DNA of 64,000 nucleotides, taken from positions 372,001 to 436,000 of the forward strand of contig JAMWZY010000001.1 in NCBI GenBank assembly GCA_024281825.1, given 5' to 3'. Shown here piece by piece: positions 1 through 8,741 of the stretch. Origin of the DNA: Nitrosomonas sp. (GTDB taxonomy: Bacteria > Pseudomonadota > Gammaproteobacteria > Burkholderiales > Nitrosomonadaceae). Within the stretch, counting starts at the first letter, position 1. Every line of letters starts with the position of its first letter. The position numbers were made by a program, and so were the translations under genes. The notes below the pieces were generated by a model, which saw only the letters and a list, made by a program, of their open reading frames with translations, ran no database searches and was not told where the DNA came from.

Positions 1-29
1 AGCAAGCCTCTAACATCCAATCCGTTTAA
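1..29 (+). CDS. C-terminal end of a cold-shock domain protein (partial)
   Basis: The first bases encode QASNIQSV followed by TAA, preceded by two bases compatible with a Lys codon. Betaproteobacterial CspA/CspD proteins typically end in a KQASNIQ-type tail, and in this group a cold-shock gene often lies next to icd, before clpS-clpA. Only eight complete codons are visible, so the call rests on that tail, on the neighbouring icd, and on a strong terminator about 105 bp downstream on the same strand. The rest of the gene lies outside the window. Confidence 0.55.
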
Positions 30-134
30 CTGCTTGTTCGAATATGAAAGCTGACGTCGACTGAATTTGAGTTTTTAGAGTTGTTTGATGTGATAAAGTT
101 AGCGCAGAGATCATAAAGATTTGCAGAAAAACCT

Positions 135-171
135 GCCTCTTGTTCAAGAAAGAACAAGAGGCTTTTTTTTT
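135..171 (+). terminator. Rho-independent terminator after the cold-shock gene
   Basis: A perfect 11-bp stem (135-145 with 152-162) closes a 6-nt loop and is followed by nine T residues. It sits between the end of the cold-shock gene and the end of the convergent icd gene. Orientation and T-run fit termination of the + strand transcript. Confidence 0.9.
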
Positions 172-250
172 GTATGTTGTGTGACTACAGTTAATTTCTG
201 TAGATCTCTACATTCAATAGATAAAAAACTTCCAAAAACGTACAAATGCC

Positions 251-1501
251 TTATCTCATCTGATTAATCATTGCTTCACCAAATGCAGAGCTAGAAACTT
301 TTTGTGCTCCTTCCATTTGTCTCGCAAAATCATAAGTTACAACTTTACTTTGAATGGTTCTCTCCATTGCTTTGATTAGCGCATCTGCAGCTTCTATCCA
401 TCCTATATGCCGTAGCATCATTTCTGCAGATAGAATGATTGAGCCTGGATTAACTTGATCTTTACCCGCATATTTAGGAGCCGTTCCGTGAGTTGCTTCA
501 AACATAGCGACCGAGTCACTCAAATTCGCTCCGGGTGCGATTCCTATTCCCCCTACTTGGGCCGCCAAAGCATCGGAAATATAATCGCCATTTAAATTAG
601 GTGTGGCGATAACATCATATTCCTCTGGCCTCAGTAAAATCTGTTGCAAGAAGGCGTCAGCAATCACATCTTTAATGATGACTCCATTGTATTTTTTGGA
701 TAATTTCATCCACGGACCGCCATCCAGTGGTTCTGCACCGAATTCCTTAGTGGCGAGATCATATCCCCATTTTTTAAAGGCACCTTCGGTAAATTTCATA
801 ATATTCCCTTTGTGAACCAAGGTAACCGATTGTCTATGATTGTCGATAGCATATTGAATCGCTTTGCGAACAAATCGATCTGTGCCTTCTTTTGAAATAG
901 GTTTGATGCCGATGGCTGAGGTTTTCGGGAATCGTATATTTGTCACCTTCATCTCATTAATCAAGAAATCGATAACTTTATGAACGGATGTTGTTTCGGC
1001 TTCCCATTCAATACCAACATAGATGTCTTCAGAATTTTCTCGAAAAATTACCATATCAGTTTTTTCGGGGTTCTTGAGTGGACTGGGAACACCACTGAAA
1101 TAACGTACTGGTCGCAAGCAAATATATAAATCTAACCGTTGCCGCAGTGCGACATTAATCGAGCGAATACCCCCACCAATAGGGGTTGTTAATGGACCTT
1201 TTATAGAGACCACAAATTCTTTTGCTGCAGTTAAAGTTTCTTCAGGTAACCATGCATCGGATCCGTAGATTTTTGTGGCTTTCTCTCCCGCATAGATTTC
1301 CATCCAAGCGATTTTACGCTGTCCACGATAAGCTTGATCAACAGCTGCATCAACTACTTTCCGCATGACAGGTGTAATATCTATACCAATACCATCGCCT
1401 TCAATAAACAAAATGATAGGATTATTGGGAACGTTGAGCGTATTGTCGGAATTGACTTGAATTTTTTTACCATCAGGCGGTATTTTTATATGTTGATACA
1501 T
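251..1501 (-). CDS. icd: NADP-dependent isocitrate dehydrogenase
   Basis: This cytosolic TCA-cycle enzyme converts isocitrate to 2-oxoglutarate and CO2 with NADP+. The 416-residue length equals that of E. coli Icd. The sequence [13 protein letters not shown] around residue 114 carries the serine that binds substrate and is the phosphorylation site of AceK in enterobacteria. The RENSEDIY segment, the [11 protein letters not shown] segment and the [11 protein letters not shown] segment are the usual dimer, metal and cofactor regions. The gene is monocistronic here, convergent with the cold-shock gene and divergent from the RpfE-like gene. In ammonia oxidisers this enzyme mainly supplies 2-oxoglutarate for biosynthesis (general knowledge, not shown by the sequence). 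Confidence 0.97.
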   Translation of the reverse strand: MYQHIKIPPDGKKIQVNSDNTLNVPNNPIILFIEGDGIGIDITPVMRKVVDAAVDQAYRGQRKIAWMEIYAGEKATKIYGSDAWLPEETLTAAKEFVVSIKGPLTTPIGGGIRSINVALRQRLDLYICLRPVRYFSGVPSPLKNPEKTDMVIFRENSEDIYVGIEWEAETTSVHKVIDFLINEMKVTNIRFPKTSAIGIKPISKEGTDRFVRKAIQYAIDNHRQSVTLVHKGNIMKFTEGAFKKWGYDLATKEFGAEPLDGGPWMKLSKKYNGVIIKDVIADAFLQQILLRPEEYDVIATPNLNGDYISDALAAQVGGIGIAPGANLSDSVAMFEATHGTAPKYAGKDQVNPGSIILSAEMMLRHIGWIEAADALIKAMERTIQSKVVTYDFARQMEGAQKVSSSAFGEAMINQMR

Positions 1502-1695
1502 CTCAAGAGCCTCAGAAATTTATAATAGCAGTAGTTAAATCAATTTTCTTTGATAACTAAAATTAGAAGTGATGGAGCAATTTATTTCATTTGCTCCTTA
1601 TTATATTGTATAAACGAACGATTATTCCATTACCTACCTTAATTGGTTTGAATTTAATCGTTTATTTCTTCGTAAAGATGACGTAAATACTCTTG

Positions 1696-2787
1696 ATGCG
1701 CAACTCAACTGCTACTTTTTCTAATTCAATGAACTTGCAGATTCTTATACCGAATCTTTTTTGGCCGGATAGCTCTCAACCTGAAATCTATAGTGATTTA
1801 TCACTTTCTGGACTGGAGAAAATGCTATCAAAAAGTGAGAGAAAGACTTACCCACCAGAGACACTAGAAACATGGCTTTGTAAATCATTTCACATCGATA
1901 AGCAAAAATGTGATTGGCCTATTGCGCCCATTATGGTGCAAAACGATAGTATGAATTCTATTCTGTCAAATGCGGATTTCTGGATGCGTGCAGATCCTGT
2001 TCATTTACGCATCGAACAAAATCATATTATGTTGGCTGACAGTCAGGCTTTCAAAATCTCAAAAGAGGAATCACAGCAAATTGTGCAAATTATTAATCGC
2101 TGCCTCGATAATGAAAATATTCTTATATTGCCATTGCAATCTGATCGTTGGTATCTGCGCTGTACTGATGTGCCAGAGTTTGAGACATTCCTCTTAAGTA
2201 ATGTAACTTGTAGAAATATCAATGATTATTTGCCAACCGGCAATCAGAGCGTTGTTTGGCATAAGATTTTTAATGAAATTCAAATGGCATTGCATGATCA
2301 TCCAATTAATCAGGTACGTGAATCTCGGGGAGAGTTAGCTATTAATAGCGTTTGGTTCTGGGGAGGAGGGGTTATGCCTCAAGTGAAAATTGAATCTATC
2401 TTCAGTCATGTTTGGGGTAATCACGAATTTCTTAAAGCTTTAGCATTCTATAGCAACGCAGTGTGGAAAGAGTTACCGATAAATGGTGAGGATTTTCTGG
2501 AAAATATCACGGCAGGTAATCACCTGATTTTGTTGAATTCTTTGTATGGTAGAGCTCAATATAGAGATGCTTTTGGATGGCGCGAAAGTTTGAAAAAAAT
2601 GGAAATAGACTGGTTTGCTCCATTGTACAGTGCGCTTGAAGCAAAGAAGATCAATCAGCTTACTTTGACTACTTTGGACTCTGGTGCAACCCAAAGTTTC
2701 TGTCTTACAGCAAATGATTTATGGAAATTTTGGCGAAAGATAAAATCGATGACTTTCTTATCAGAATCGGTACGTGTCCGTACCTAA
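1696..2787 (+). CDS. RpfE-like / phosphoglycerate-mutase-annotated conserved protein
   Basis: The protein resembles a proteobacterial family variously annotated as regulatory protein RpfE or as cofactor-independent phosphoglycerate mutase. Recognisable pieces are the N-terminal LQILIPNLFWP, the WMRADPVHLRIEQNHIMLAD segment near residue 95, DRWYLR, HDHPINQVRESRGELAINSVWFWGGG near residue 210, and a TLDSG motif near the C-terminus. I see no signal peptide or membrane segment. A TTG precedes the ATG at 1696, and homologues seem to begin near Met at 1729, so the true start may be 33 bases later. The biochemical role is not established, and the mutase annotation should be treated with caution. It stands alone, divergent from icd, with 190 bp between the two starts. 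Confidence 0.7.
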   Translation: MRNSTATFSNSMNLQILIPNLFWPDSSQPEIYSDLSLSGLEKMLSKSERKTYPPETLETWLCKSFHIDKQKCDWPIAPIMVQNDSMNSILSNADFWMRADPVHLRIEQNHIMLADSQAFKISKEESQQIVQIINRCLDNENILILPLQSDRWYLRCTDVPEFETFLLSNVTCRNINDYLPTGNQSVVWHKIFNEIQMALHDHPINQVRESRGELAINSVWFWGGGVMPQVKIESIFSHVWGNHEFLKALAFYSNAVWKELPINGEDFLENITAGNHLILLNSLYGRAQYRDAFGWRESLKKMEIDWFAPLYSALEAKKINQLTLTTLDSGATQSFCLTANDLWKFWRKIKSMTFLSESVRVRT

Positions 2788-2894
2788 AACAAGTGAAATA
2801 GCAACAGAAAGGCGCTTTAAATGAGTTCCTTATACTTTAAAGGGAACTCATAATAATGAGTATTCGGAATGTGAGAAAATAATGAGAGGTATCC

Positions 2895-4409
2895 ATGCAA
2901 AAATCTTCTTTAATCCAAAGTATTAAATCTTATCTATCGGCAAGTGCGGTTTTTTTACTTGCATGCGGGTTAATGGTTATTACCCACTTCTTCAATGAAA
3001 CTGAGCAACATTGGTTAATGATTCTTTTGGGGTGCCTAATTTTGTTACAGGTGGTTGTAATTTATCAAATTGCTGAAAAGGAAAAAAGCATCAGAAGTTT
3101 TTCTGAGCAATTATCAGTTACTAAGGAAAGATTAACTAATGAAATGAAGCATCGCTTGTGGGCCGAAAAAACAGTATCAGAAGGTAAAATAAAATCTCTT
3201 TACATCGATGAAAATTTTCCTGTTATGCTAGCCTACTTCAATACTGAGCTTAGATGTCGCTATCACAATAGAATTTTTCGTCGTTGGTTTGGGTTAAGAT
3301 CGGATCAGATTGACGGTAAACTTTTGACTGAATTTTCAAATGAAGGTTTTTTTCTCGATATTCGTAATTGCGTTAAAGAGATTTTTACTGGAAAGACTAT
3401 TCATTATGAACGTACTCTTAAGTCAACTAAGGGGTTTCCTTATATCTTTACCGAGCAATTTGTACCTCATCTCGATAGCAAAGGAAAAGTAGCCGGGTTT
3501 TATACGATACATACGCCTTTTGCGCAGGAAAAAAGCCGTATTTCACTGAAGAAAGGTGAGCAAGCAACTCATAAAGCAGAGCTTGACGGTACTTCCCAGA
3601 TGACGATTAAGAATAATGCACAAAAAAAACAATCACCGGTGCAACCACTTGCTTCGGATACAGCTACAACTGCTAATCGTATTGCTCAGGCTATTAAAGA
3701 AGGGGAGTTTAATCTTTTCTTTCAGGATATCAGGTCAATCAAAGCAAGTGATGTATTGCCAATGCATCATGAAATCTTGATTCGTATGGGTGAAGAAGAA
3801 AATAGTCTAATGCCACCAGGTTCGTTTCTTCCTTTTGTGGAGCAATTTAAGCTCATGCCACAGCTCGACCGATGGGTAGTCAATCATATTATTAAGTGGT
3901 TATCTAATGACACTGCTGCAAATCACGTTTTTTGTTTAAATATTGCAAAAGACACCTTTAATGATGGAAGTTTTCCGGGGTTTGTGCAGATACAATTGCA
4001 AAAAATGAATGTGCCGGCATCAAGTCTTTGTTTTGAAATAGAAGCTATGGATGTGCAAGACCAAAAAGCACAAGTTACCGTTTTCACAAAGAAAGCAAGT
4101 GAAATAGGGTGCTTCATAACATTATGTAGCTTCACTCAAGATTCAGATTTGGTTAAATTGCTAGATCATATGAAAGTGAATTATATTAAAATCGATGGCA
4201 GCTTGGTATGTAACATACTGCGTGATGAAGAGGATTTCGAGGAAGTGCTTGCTATCAACAAATTGGCGCATGAGCGTGGAATTAAAACAATTGCGGAATT
4301 GGTTGAAACGGATGATATCGTGGCTAAGCTAAATGAGATTGGAGTTGATTATATACAGGGATTTGGTGTGGCCAAAGTACAGCCTTTCGAAGAACTTAAT
4401 TCTTTATAG
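2895..4409 (+). CDS. Membrane-anchored PAS-EAL protein with degenerate phosphodiesterase site
   Basis: Two hydrophobic segments (about residues 15-60) form a membrane hairpin. A coiled stretch, a PAS-like domain (about 105-220) and an EAL domain (about 258-500) follow. EAL enzymes hydrolyse cyclic-di-GMP. Here the EAL signature reads EIL, the metal-binding Asn (LNIAK) and Glu (FEIEA) are present, KID is present, and the late Glu (AELVE) and Gln (IQGFG) are present. The essential DDFG loop has become CSFTQD, so both metal-binding aspartates are missing. I infer a c-di-GMP sensor or scaffold rather than an active phosphodiesterase. GAGAGG about 6 bp upstream of the ATG supports the start. No GGDEF domain is fused. 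The IS element lies just downstream. Confidence 0.85.
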   Translation: MQKSSLIQSIKSYLSASAVFLLACGLMVITHFFNETEQHWLMILLGCLILLQVVVIYQIAEKEKSIRSFSEQLSVTKERLTNEMKHRLWAEKTVSEGKIKSLYIDENFPVMLAYFNTELRCRYHNRIFRRWFGLRSDQIDGKLLTEFSNEGFFLDIRNCVKEIFTGKTIHYERTLKSTKGFPYIFTEQFVPHLDSKGKVAGFYTIHTPFAQEKSRISLKKGEQATHKAELDGTSQMTIKNNAQKKQSPVQPLASDTATTANRIAQAIKEGEFNLFFQDIRSIKASDVLPMHHEILIRMGEEENSLMPPGSFLPFVEQFKLMPQLDRWVVNHIIKWLSNDTAANHVFCLNIAKDTFNDGSFPGFVQIQLQKMNVPASSLCFEIEAMDVQDQKAQVTVFTKKASEIGCFITLCSFTQDSDLVKLLDHMKVNYIKIDGSLVCNILRDEEDFEEVLAINKLAHERGIKTIAELVETDDIVAKLNEIGVDYIQGFGVAKVQPFEELNSL

Positions 4410-4491
4410 CTATCTGGTCTGGTATGCATTTGTGTAACATTTGGAATAGACTGATTTTTTTATCATGTTCTCAGTGTGATTAAATAAAATA

Positions 4492-4506
4492 GGGGCTGTA
4501 GTAGAT
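4492..4506 (+). repeat. Left inverted repeat of the IS1595-family element
   Basis: These 15 bases are the exact reverse complement of 5189-5203. Homology between the two ends continues imperfectly inward for a few more bases. Confidence 0.85.
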
Positions 4507-4530
4507 TAGCTTAGATGTTAGGCTAATCAA

Positions 4531-5184
4531 ATGAAGATAAGTCATTGTAGATTATTGAAGAAGATACAGTTAAGGTTACTGGAGTTTTTTGTGCTGGAAG
4601 TTACAGCGAGATCAGCAGCAGATATATTGGGGATTCAGCCTAATAGTGCAGCGCTGTTTTATCGCAAAATACGGGAAGTTATTGCGTACCATCTGGAACA
4701 AGAATCTCATGAAATCTTTGATGGTGTAGTTGAATTGGATGAAAGCTATTTTGGTGGTGTTCGTAAAGGTAAACGTGGTCGCGGTGCTGCAGGTAAAGTT
4801 GCTGTATTTGGCATATAGAAGCGAGGCGGCAAAGTCTACACCAAGGTTGTAGGAGATACGAAGTCGGAAACGTTAATGCCTTTGATAACGAGAAAAATCG
4901 CTCCAGACAGCATAGTTTATACAGACTGTTATCGTAGTTACAATGCACTTGATGTGAGCCACTTCTATCATGAACGAATCAATCACTCTACGCTATTTGC
5001 GCAGGGTAAAAATCACATTAATGGTATTGAAAACTTTTGGAATCAGGCTAAACGAGTCTTAAGAAAATACAATGGAATCCTCAAAGAATCATTTCCATTG
5101 TTTCTCAAAGAATGTGAATTTAGATTCAATTATGGAACACCTAAACAACAGTTGAAAATATTGAAAAATTGGACTCAAATTTAA
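4531..5184 (+). pseudogene. IS1595-family transposase interrupted by an in-frame TAG
   Basis: The reading frame runs from ATG 4531 to TAA 5184 (217 codons plus stop), with a single TAG at 4816-4818 where relatives have a Leu codon in VFGI-L-KRGGKVYT, so one TTG-to-TAG change explains it. Both halves are otherwise intact. A helix-turn-helix segment is followed by ELDESYFGG (first catalytic Asp), YTDCYRSYNAL (second Asp), and HINGIENFWNQAK, the DDN/DDE-type third position. An ATG at 4876 could restart the second half, but it would lack the first Asp. The element is probably immobile unless the amber codon is suppressed or the protein is supplied in trans. Confidence 0.88.
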
Positions 5185-5188
5185 TCTG

Positions 5189-5203
5189 ATCTACTACAGC
5201 CCC
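5189..5203 (-). repeat. Right inverted repeat of the IS1595-family element
   Basis: This is the exact inverted copy of 4492-4506 and overlaps nothing but the last bases of the element after the transposase stop. Confidence 0.85.
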
Positions 5204-5315
5204 TAAAAATAAATAGAGTCAATGCTACTTTTGGGATAGTGAATGACTGAATAACAAATGTGCTGCAGAATTGAATTTATTTCGATTTTTTGAATAAAAA
5301 CATAAAGGCTACGCT

Positions 5316-5888
5316 CTGGCTACTCGACAAGAACTTTCGGATTTTCTAGTTGAAATAGAACGTCGGGCATATAAACAAGCTTTATTTGCGGTTCAAGATG
5401 AACATGTAGCATTAGATATCGTACAGGATTCGATGACTAAGCTTGCAGCAAAATATTTTGACAAACCTTCGGCAGAGCTTCCGTTCCTTTTCCATAAAAT
5501 ACTACAGAACACTATTCGTGATTACTATCGGAGGCAGAAAACTAGGTCCTTGTGGACAACGTTGTTTTCGTCATTTACTCCAGAAGATACGGATGGAAAT
5601 CAGGATGATTTTGATATTCTGGACAGCTTATTACCCGATCTAAAAGATGATTGGAGGGAGCCTGAAACGCGTTTAGAAAAGCTGCAGTTAATTGAAATTA
5701 TCGAAGATGCGATAAAAACACTTCCGGCACGTCAACGTGAGGCATTTATATTGCGTTATTGGGAGGAGATGAGTCTGGCTGAAACCGCAGAGATAATGAA
5801 TTGTTCACAGGGAAGCGTTAAAACACATTGTTCACGGGCCGTTCATGCGTTAGCTACGAAACTCAAGGAAAAAGGGGTTAAATTATGA
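5316..5888 (+). CDS. ECF-like RNA polymerase sigma factor (DUF3619-linked), probable CTG start
   Basis: This is a short sigma-70-family factor with region 2 (DEHVALDIVQDSMTKLAAKY, then FHKILQNTIRDYYRRQK) and region 4 (LPARQREAFILRYWEEMSLAETAEIMNCSQGSVKTH). The first ATG in frame (5433) would delete most of region 2. Homology-like sequence QELSDFLVEIERRAYKQALFAVQ continues upstream in frame to an in-frame TAA at 5295-5297, and no ATG, GTG or TTG occurs in between. CTG at 5316 gives a (M)ATRQELSDFL start as in relatives and has AAAGG seven bases upstream, so I place the start there. It overlaps the DUF3619 gene by 4 bp (ATGA), indicating translational coupling. Regulon unknown; DUF3619 may act as its membrane partner (inference from linkage). 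Confidence 0.85.
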   Translation: MATRQELSDFLVEIERRAYKQALFAVQDEHVALDIVQDSMTKLAAKYFDKPSAELPFLFHKILQNTIRDYYRRQKTRSLWTTLFSSFTPEDTDGNQDDFDILDSLLPDLKDDWREPETRLEKLQLIEIIEDAIKTLPARQREAFILRYWEEMSLAETAEIMNCSQGSVKTHCSRAVHALATKLKEKGVKL

Positions 5889-6262
5889 GCCAAAAAGAAC
5901 ATGATTTAGGCAATAGAATTGCTAAAATACTTGATATGGGCGCTATAGAGCATATTGAGCATAGCGCGTTGATTCAGCTGCAAATTAAGCGCTTAAAAAT
6001 CTTGGAAAATTATCAATCAGCTTCAGGAATAGTTAATTCTGGAAATGGCGCTTCAGCTTACCGCGGACACGAAAATAACTTTGGTGTGGGTAAGCTACTG
6101 TTATTGCTGGTTTTTCTGTTGATGCTTATGAGTATGATTTATACTCAGTTCGGGGATCATGGCCTTAAATTTATTTCACTGAATAAATTGATATTGACTA
6201 ACGACTTACCGATAGATGCTTACATCGATAATGAATTTGATGAATGGCTGGATTCAGAATAA
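5885..6262 (+). CDS. DUF3619 family membrane protein
   Basis: This 125-residue protein has an N-terminal helical part (KEHDLGNRIAKILDMG, then ALIQLQIKRLKILENY), one strong membrane segment at about residues 70-90 (KLLLLLVFLLMLMSMIYTQ), and a short acidic tail ending in FDEWLDSE. The pattern fits DUF3619, a family found directly downstream of this sigma-factor type in betaproteobacteria. The 4-bp overlap with the sigma gene suggests they are made together. A role as anti-sigma factor is plausible but is not shown by any motif. The DUF3106 gene that commonly follows in this locus is not present. Confidence 0.8.
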   Translation: MSQKEHDLGNRIAKILDMGAIEHIEHSALIQLQIKRLKILENYQSASGIVNSGNGASAYRGHENNFGVGKLLLLLVFLLMLMSMIYTQFGDHGLKFISLNKLILTNDLPIDAYIDNEFDEWLDSE

Positions 6263-6470
6263 TTTTATTACTATGCACTATGACATGTGTATTCAGTAGA
6301 TTTTTAGCAAGAATTATCGTTAACCATATGATTTTCTATATTCTTTATTAATTGGATTGAGTGTTCTAATTGTAATTACTCTTTAGATTTTCTTTAAATT
6401 CGTACCCATTGAATTTTCTCCAAAAACTTTCCTTGTTCTGATTTTACTCAATGTATATTCTGCGTAACTC

Positions 6471-8741
6471 TTGAATTATTTACCTACTTATTGGAATGAC
6501 GAATTATCGTCACAGCTGGCTTGCGGTGAAATTGTACTTGTGTCGGTTAGGATTGAACTTAATACACAGTTACAATTTGTAGAAGGTATTGTTGCAGTGA
6601 CTAGCCAGCGCTTGATGGCAAAAATGCATGGTGATGAAGCTTGGCAGAACTGGCATTTTCATGATGATTTAAGATTGGTACAGCGTGATCATGCCGGTAT
6701 TGGTTTTTTAGAGTTGCTTGATGCGCATAAACGGATTGCATATTGGCGATATCGCTTCGGAGGCGATGCTATCAAGGAGCTAATTGAATGTTTTGCACAG
6801 CAACGAAAACTTCATGCTCCAAATGACTCGAATTCGTTTTTACATTCGGTTACACAAGATCAAATACCTAATAAAAATTCAGTACAGGAGTTATCAGGAT
6901 TCTTAGCTGACAGCGAATCAATTGAGAAAGCCACTTCGACATGGAATTTGCTGCGACTTTGGCGTTTTGCTAAGCCTTATAAAGGACGATTATTGATCGG
7001 GTTTTTGCTGACGTTGTGTAGTACCGCAGCTACTTTAGTTCCGCCGTACCTCACGATGCCCTTGATGGATAATGTATTAATACCTTATCAGAATGGTGAA
7101 CCGATCAACACCGAGTTAGCCACTTTTTATTTGTCTGGATTGTTGGCAGCTGCAGTTATAGCCTGGATTCTTGGTTGGACAAGGACTTATATGCTAGCTA
7201 GGGTTTCCGAGCGCATTGGCGCCGATTTGCGTACCACCACCTACGAGCATCTGTTAGGTCTCTCACATGATTATTTTGGTGGTAAACGTACTGGTGATTT
7301 AATGGCAAGAATTGGCACCGAGACTGACCGAATTAATCTTTTTCTTTCACTTCATCTGTTGGATTTTGCTACTGACGTTATCATGATTGTCATGACTGCA
7401 ATTATCCTGTTTTCGATTAATCCTTGGTTAGCGCTGGTGACCTTAGCGCCATTGCCGATTATTGCATGGCTTATTCACTTGGTTCGGGACAGATTACGGA
7501 TTGGCTTTGAGAAAGTCGATCGTATCTGGGCCGAAGTTAATAATGTGCTTGCCGATACCATTCCGGGTATTCGTGTGGTTAAAGCGTTTGCTCAAGAGAA
7601 AAGAGAATCGGAGAGATTTCGTGCTGCAAATCTGAGAAATTTACAAATTAATGATCGAGTTAACAAAATTTGGTCTCTTTTTACACCTACGGTGACATTG
7701 CTTACCGAGATCGGCCTATTGGTTGTGTGGGTTTTCGGTATTTGGCAAATATCGCACGATGAAATTACTGTGGGTGTGCTTACAGCATTTTTGGCATATA
7801 TTGGTCGTTTTTATCTACGGCTTGATTCCATGAGTCGGATTGTATCCATTACACAAAAAGCCGCAGCTGGTACTAAGCGTATTTTTGATATCTTAGATCA
7901 TCAATCTAGTATTCCAGAATCTAAGAATCCCATTTCATTCAAGACGACACAGGGTCGAATTGAATTACAAAATGTTAGCTTTCGCCATGGTACACGCAGT
8001 ATTACCGATAATGTCAGTTTAACGATTGAGTCTGGTGAGATGGTTGGTTTGGTAGGGCATAGTGGCTCAGGAAAAAGCACCTTGGTTAATCTGATCTGTC
8101 GATTTCATGATGTTACAGAAGGCGCTATTTTGATTGATGGCTATGATTTGCGTTCACTGTCAATTGCTGATTATCGTCGACATATCGGCTTGGTATTGCA
8201 AGAACCATTTCTGTTTTATGGAACCATTGCAGATAATATTGCCTATGGAAAGCCCACGGCCACATGGTCAGAGATTGTCGAGGCGGCGCGTGCAGCGCAT
8301 GCCCATGAATTTATTTTACGGTTGCCACATGGCTATGATTCTATCGTCGGGGAGCGCGGACAAACATTATCAGGTGGGGAGCGTCAACGCATATCAATTG
8401 CTCGTGCGCTATTAATCAATCCTCGTATATTGATTCTTGATGAAGCAACTTCTTCGGTTGATACTGCTACGGAGAAAGAGATTCAAAAAGCACTCGAGAA
8501 TCTAGTGCAAGGTCGTACTACAATTGCCATTGCACATCGACTGTCAACGCTACGCAAGGCTAATCGGTTGGTTGTGCTTGACTGCGGAAAGATTGTCGAG
8601 ATTGGTAGTCATACTGAATTAATGGCGCGAGAAGGATTTTATTATCGTTTGTATCAAGCGCAAGCGCGTAATATCGATACTGAAGATACAACGACTACCA
8701 ATTCCAGTACGGAGCATAGTTCCTCAGGAGAGTACAAGTGA
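6471..8741 (+). CDS. Cyanophycin metabolism-associated type ABC exporter (fused TMD-NBD)
   Basis: The first ~150 residues form an extra soluble domain without membrane segments. An exporter-type six-helix membrane domain (about 167-465) and a nucleotide-binding domain follow. The NBD has Walker A GHSGSGKS (near 530), Q-loop LVLQEPFLF, signature LSGGERQRIS (near 633), Walker B ILILDEATSS and the switch His in IAHRLS. It would work as a homodimer. Start is TTG 6471, with an in-frame TAA immediately upstream (6465-6467). It overlaps the DUF1854 gene by 4 bp. In betaproteobacteria this ABC/DUF1854 pair is known from cyanophycin gene clusters. No cphA or cphB lies in this window, so the substrate remains unknown. 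Confidence 0.85.
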   Translation: MNYLPTYWNDELSSQLACGEIVLVSVRIELNTQLQFVEGIVAVTSQRLMAKMHGDEAWQNWHFHDDLRLVQRDHAGIGFLELLDAHKRIAYWRYRFGGDAIKELIECFAQQRKLHAPNDSNSFLHSVTQDQIPNKNSVQELSGFLADSESIEKATSTWNLLRLWRFAKPYKGRLLIGFLLTLCSTAATLVPPYLTMPLMDNVLIPYQNGEPINTELATFYLSGLLAAAVIAWILGWTRTYMLARVSERIGADLRTTTYEHLLGLSHDYFGGKRTGDLMARIGTETDRINLFLSLHLLDFATDVIMIVMTAIILFSINPWLALVTLAPLPIIAWLIHLVRDRLRIGFEKVDRIWAEVNNVLADTIPGIRVVKAFAQEKRESERFRAANLRNLQINDRVNKIWSLFTPTVTLLTEIGLLVVWVFGIWQISHDEITVGVLTAFLAYIGRFYLRLDSMSRIVSITQKAAAGTKRIFDILDHQSSIPESKNPISFKTTQGRIELQNVSFRHGTRSITDNVSLTIESGEMVGLVGHSGSGKSTLVNLICRFHDVTEGAILIDGYDLRSLSIADYRRHIGLVLQEPFLFYGTIADNIAYGKPTATWSEIVEAARAAHAHEFILRLPHGYDSIVGERGQTLSGGERQRISIARALLINPRILILDEATSSVDTATEKEIQKALENLVQGRTTIAIAHRLSTLRKANRLVVLDCGKIVEIGSHTELMAREGFYYRLYQAQARNIDTEDTTTTNSSTEHSSSGEYK

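Larger units (their letters stand above)
4492..5203 (+). mobile_element. IS1595-family (IS1016-like) insertion sequence, inactivated
   Basis: The 712-bp element is bounded by 15-bp perfect inverted repeats starting GGGGCTGTAGTAGAT and encodes one transposase on the + strand. Flanking octamers ATAAAATA and TAAAAATA match at six of eight positions, which could be a decayed 8-bp target duplication in AT-rich DNA. The element lies between the EAL gene and the sigma-factor gene, ending 112 bp upstream of the apparent sigma start, so it may have displaced or replaced that gene's promoter. Family assignment comes from the transposase motifs and the size, not from a database match. Confidence 0.85.

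Noticed and set aside
1574..1597. 7-bp hairpin GGAGCAA/TTGCTCC upstream of icd as a regulatory element
   Set aside because: Short stem with a large AT-rich loop and no adjacent promoter or T-run. Chance occurrence is likely.
5433..5888. Sigma factor starting at ATG 5433
   Set aside because: That start removes most of region 2, and well-conserved coding sequence continues upstream in the same frame.
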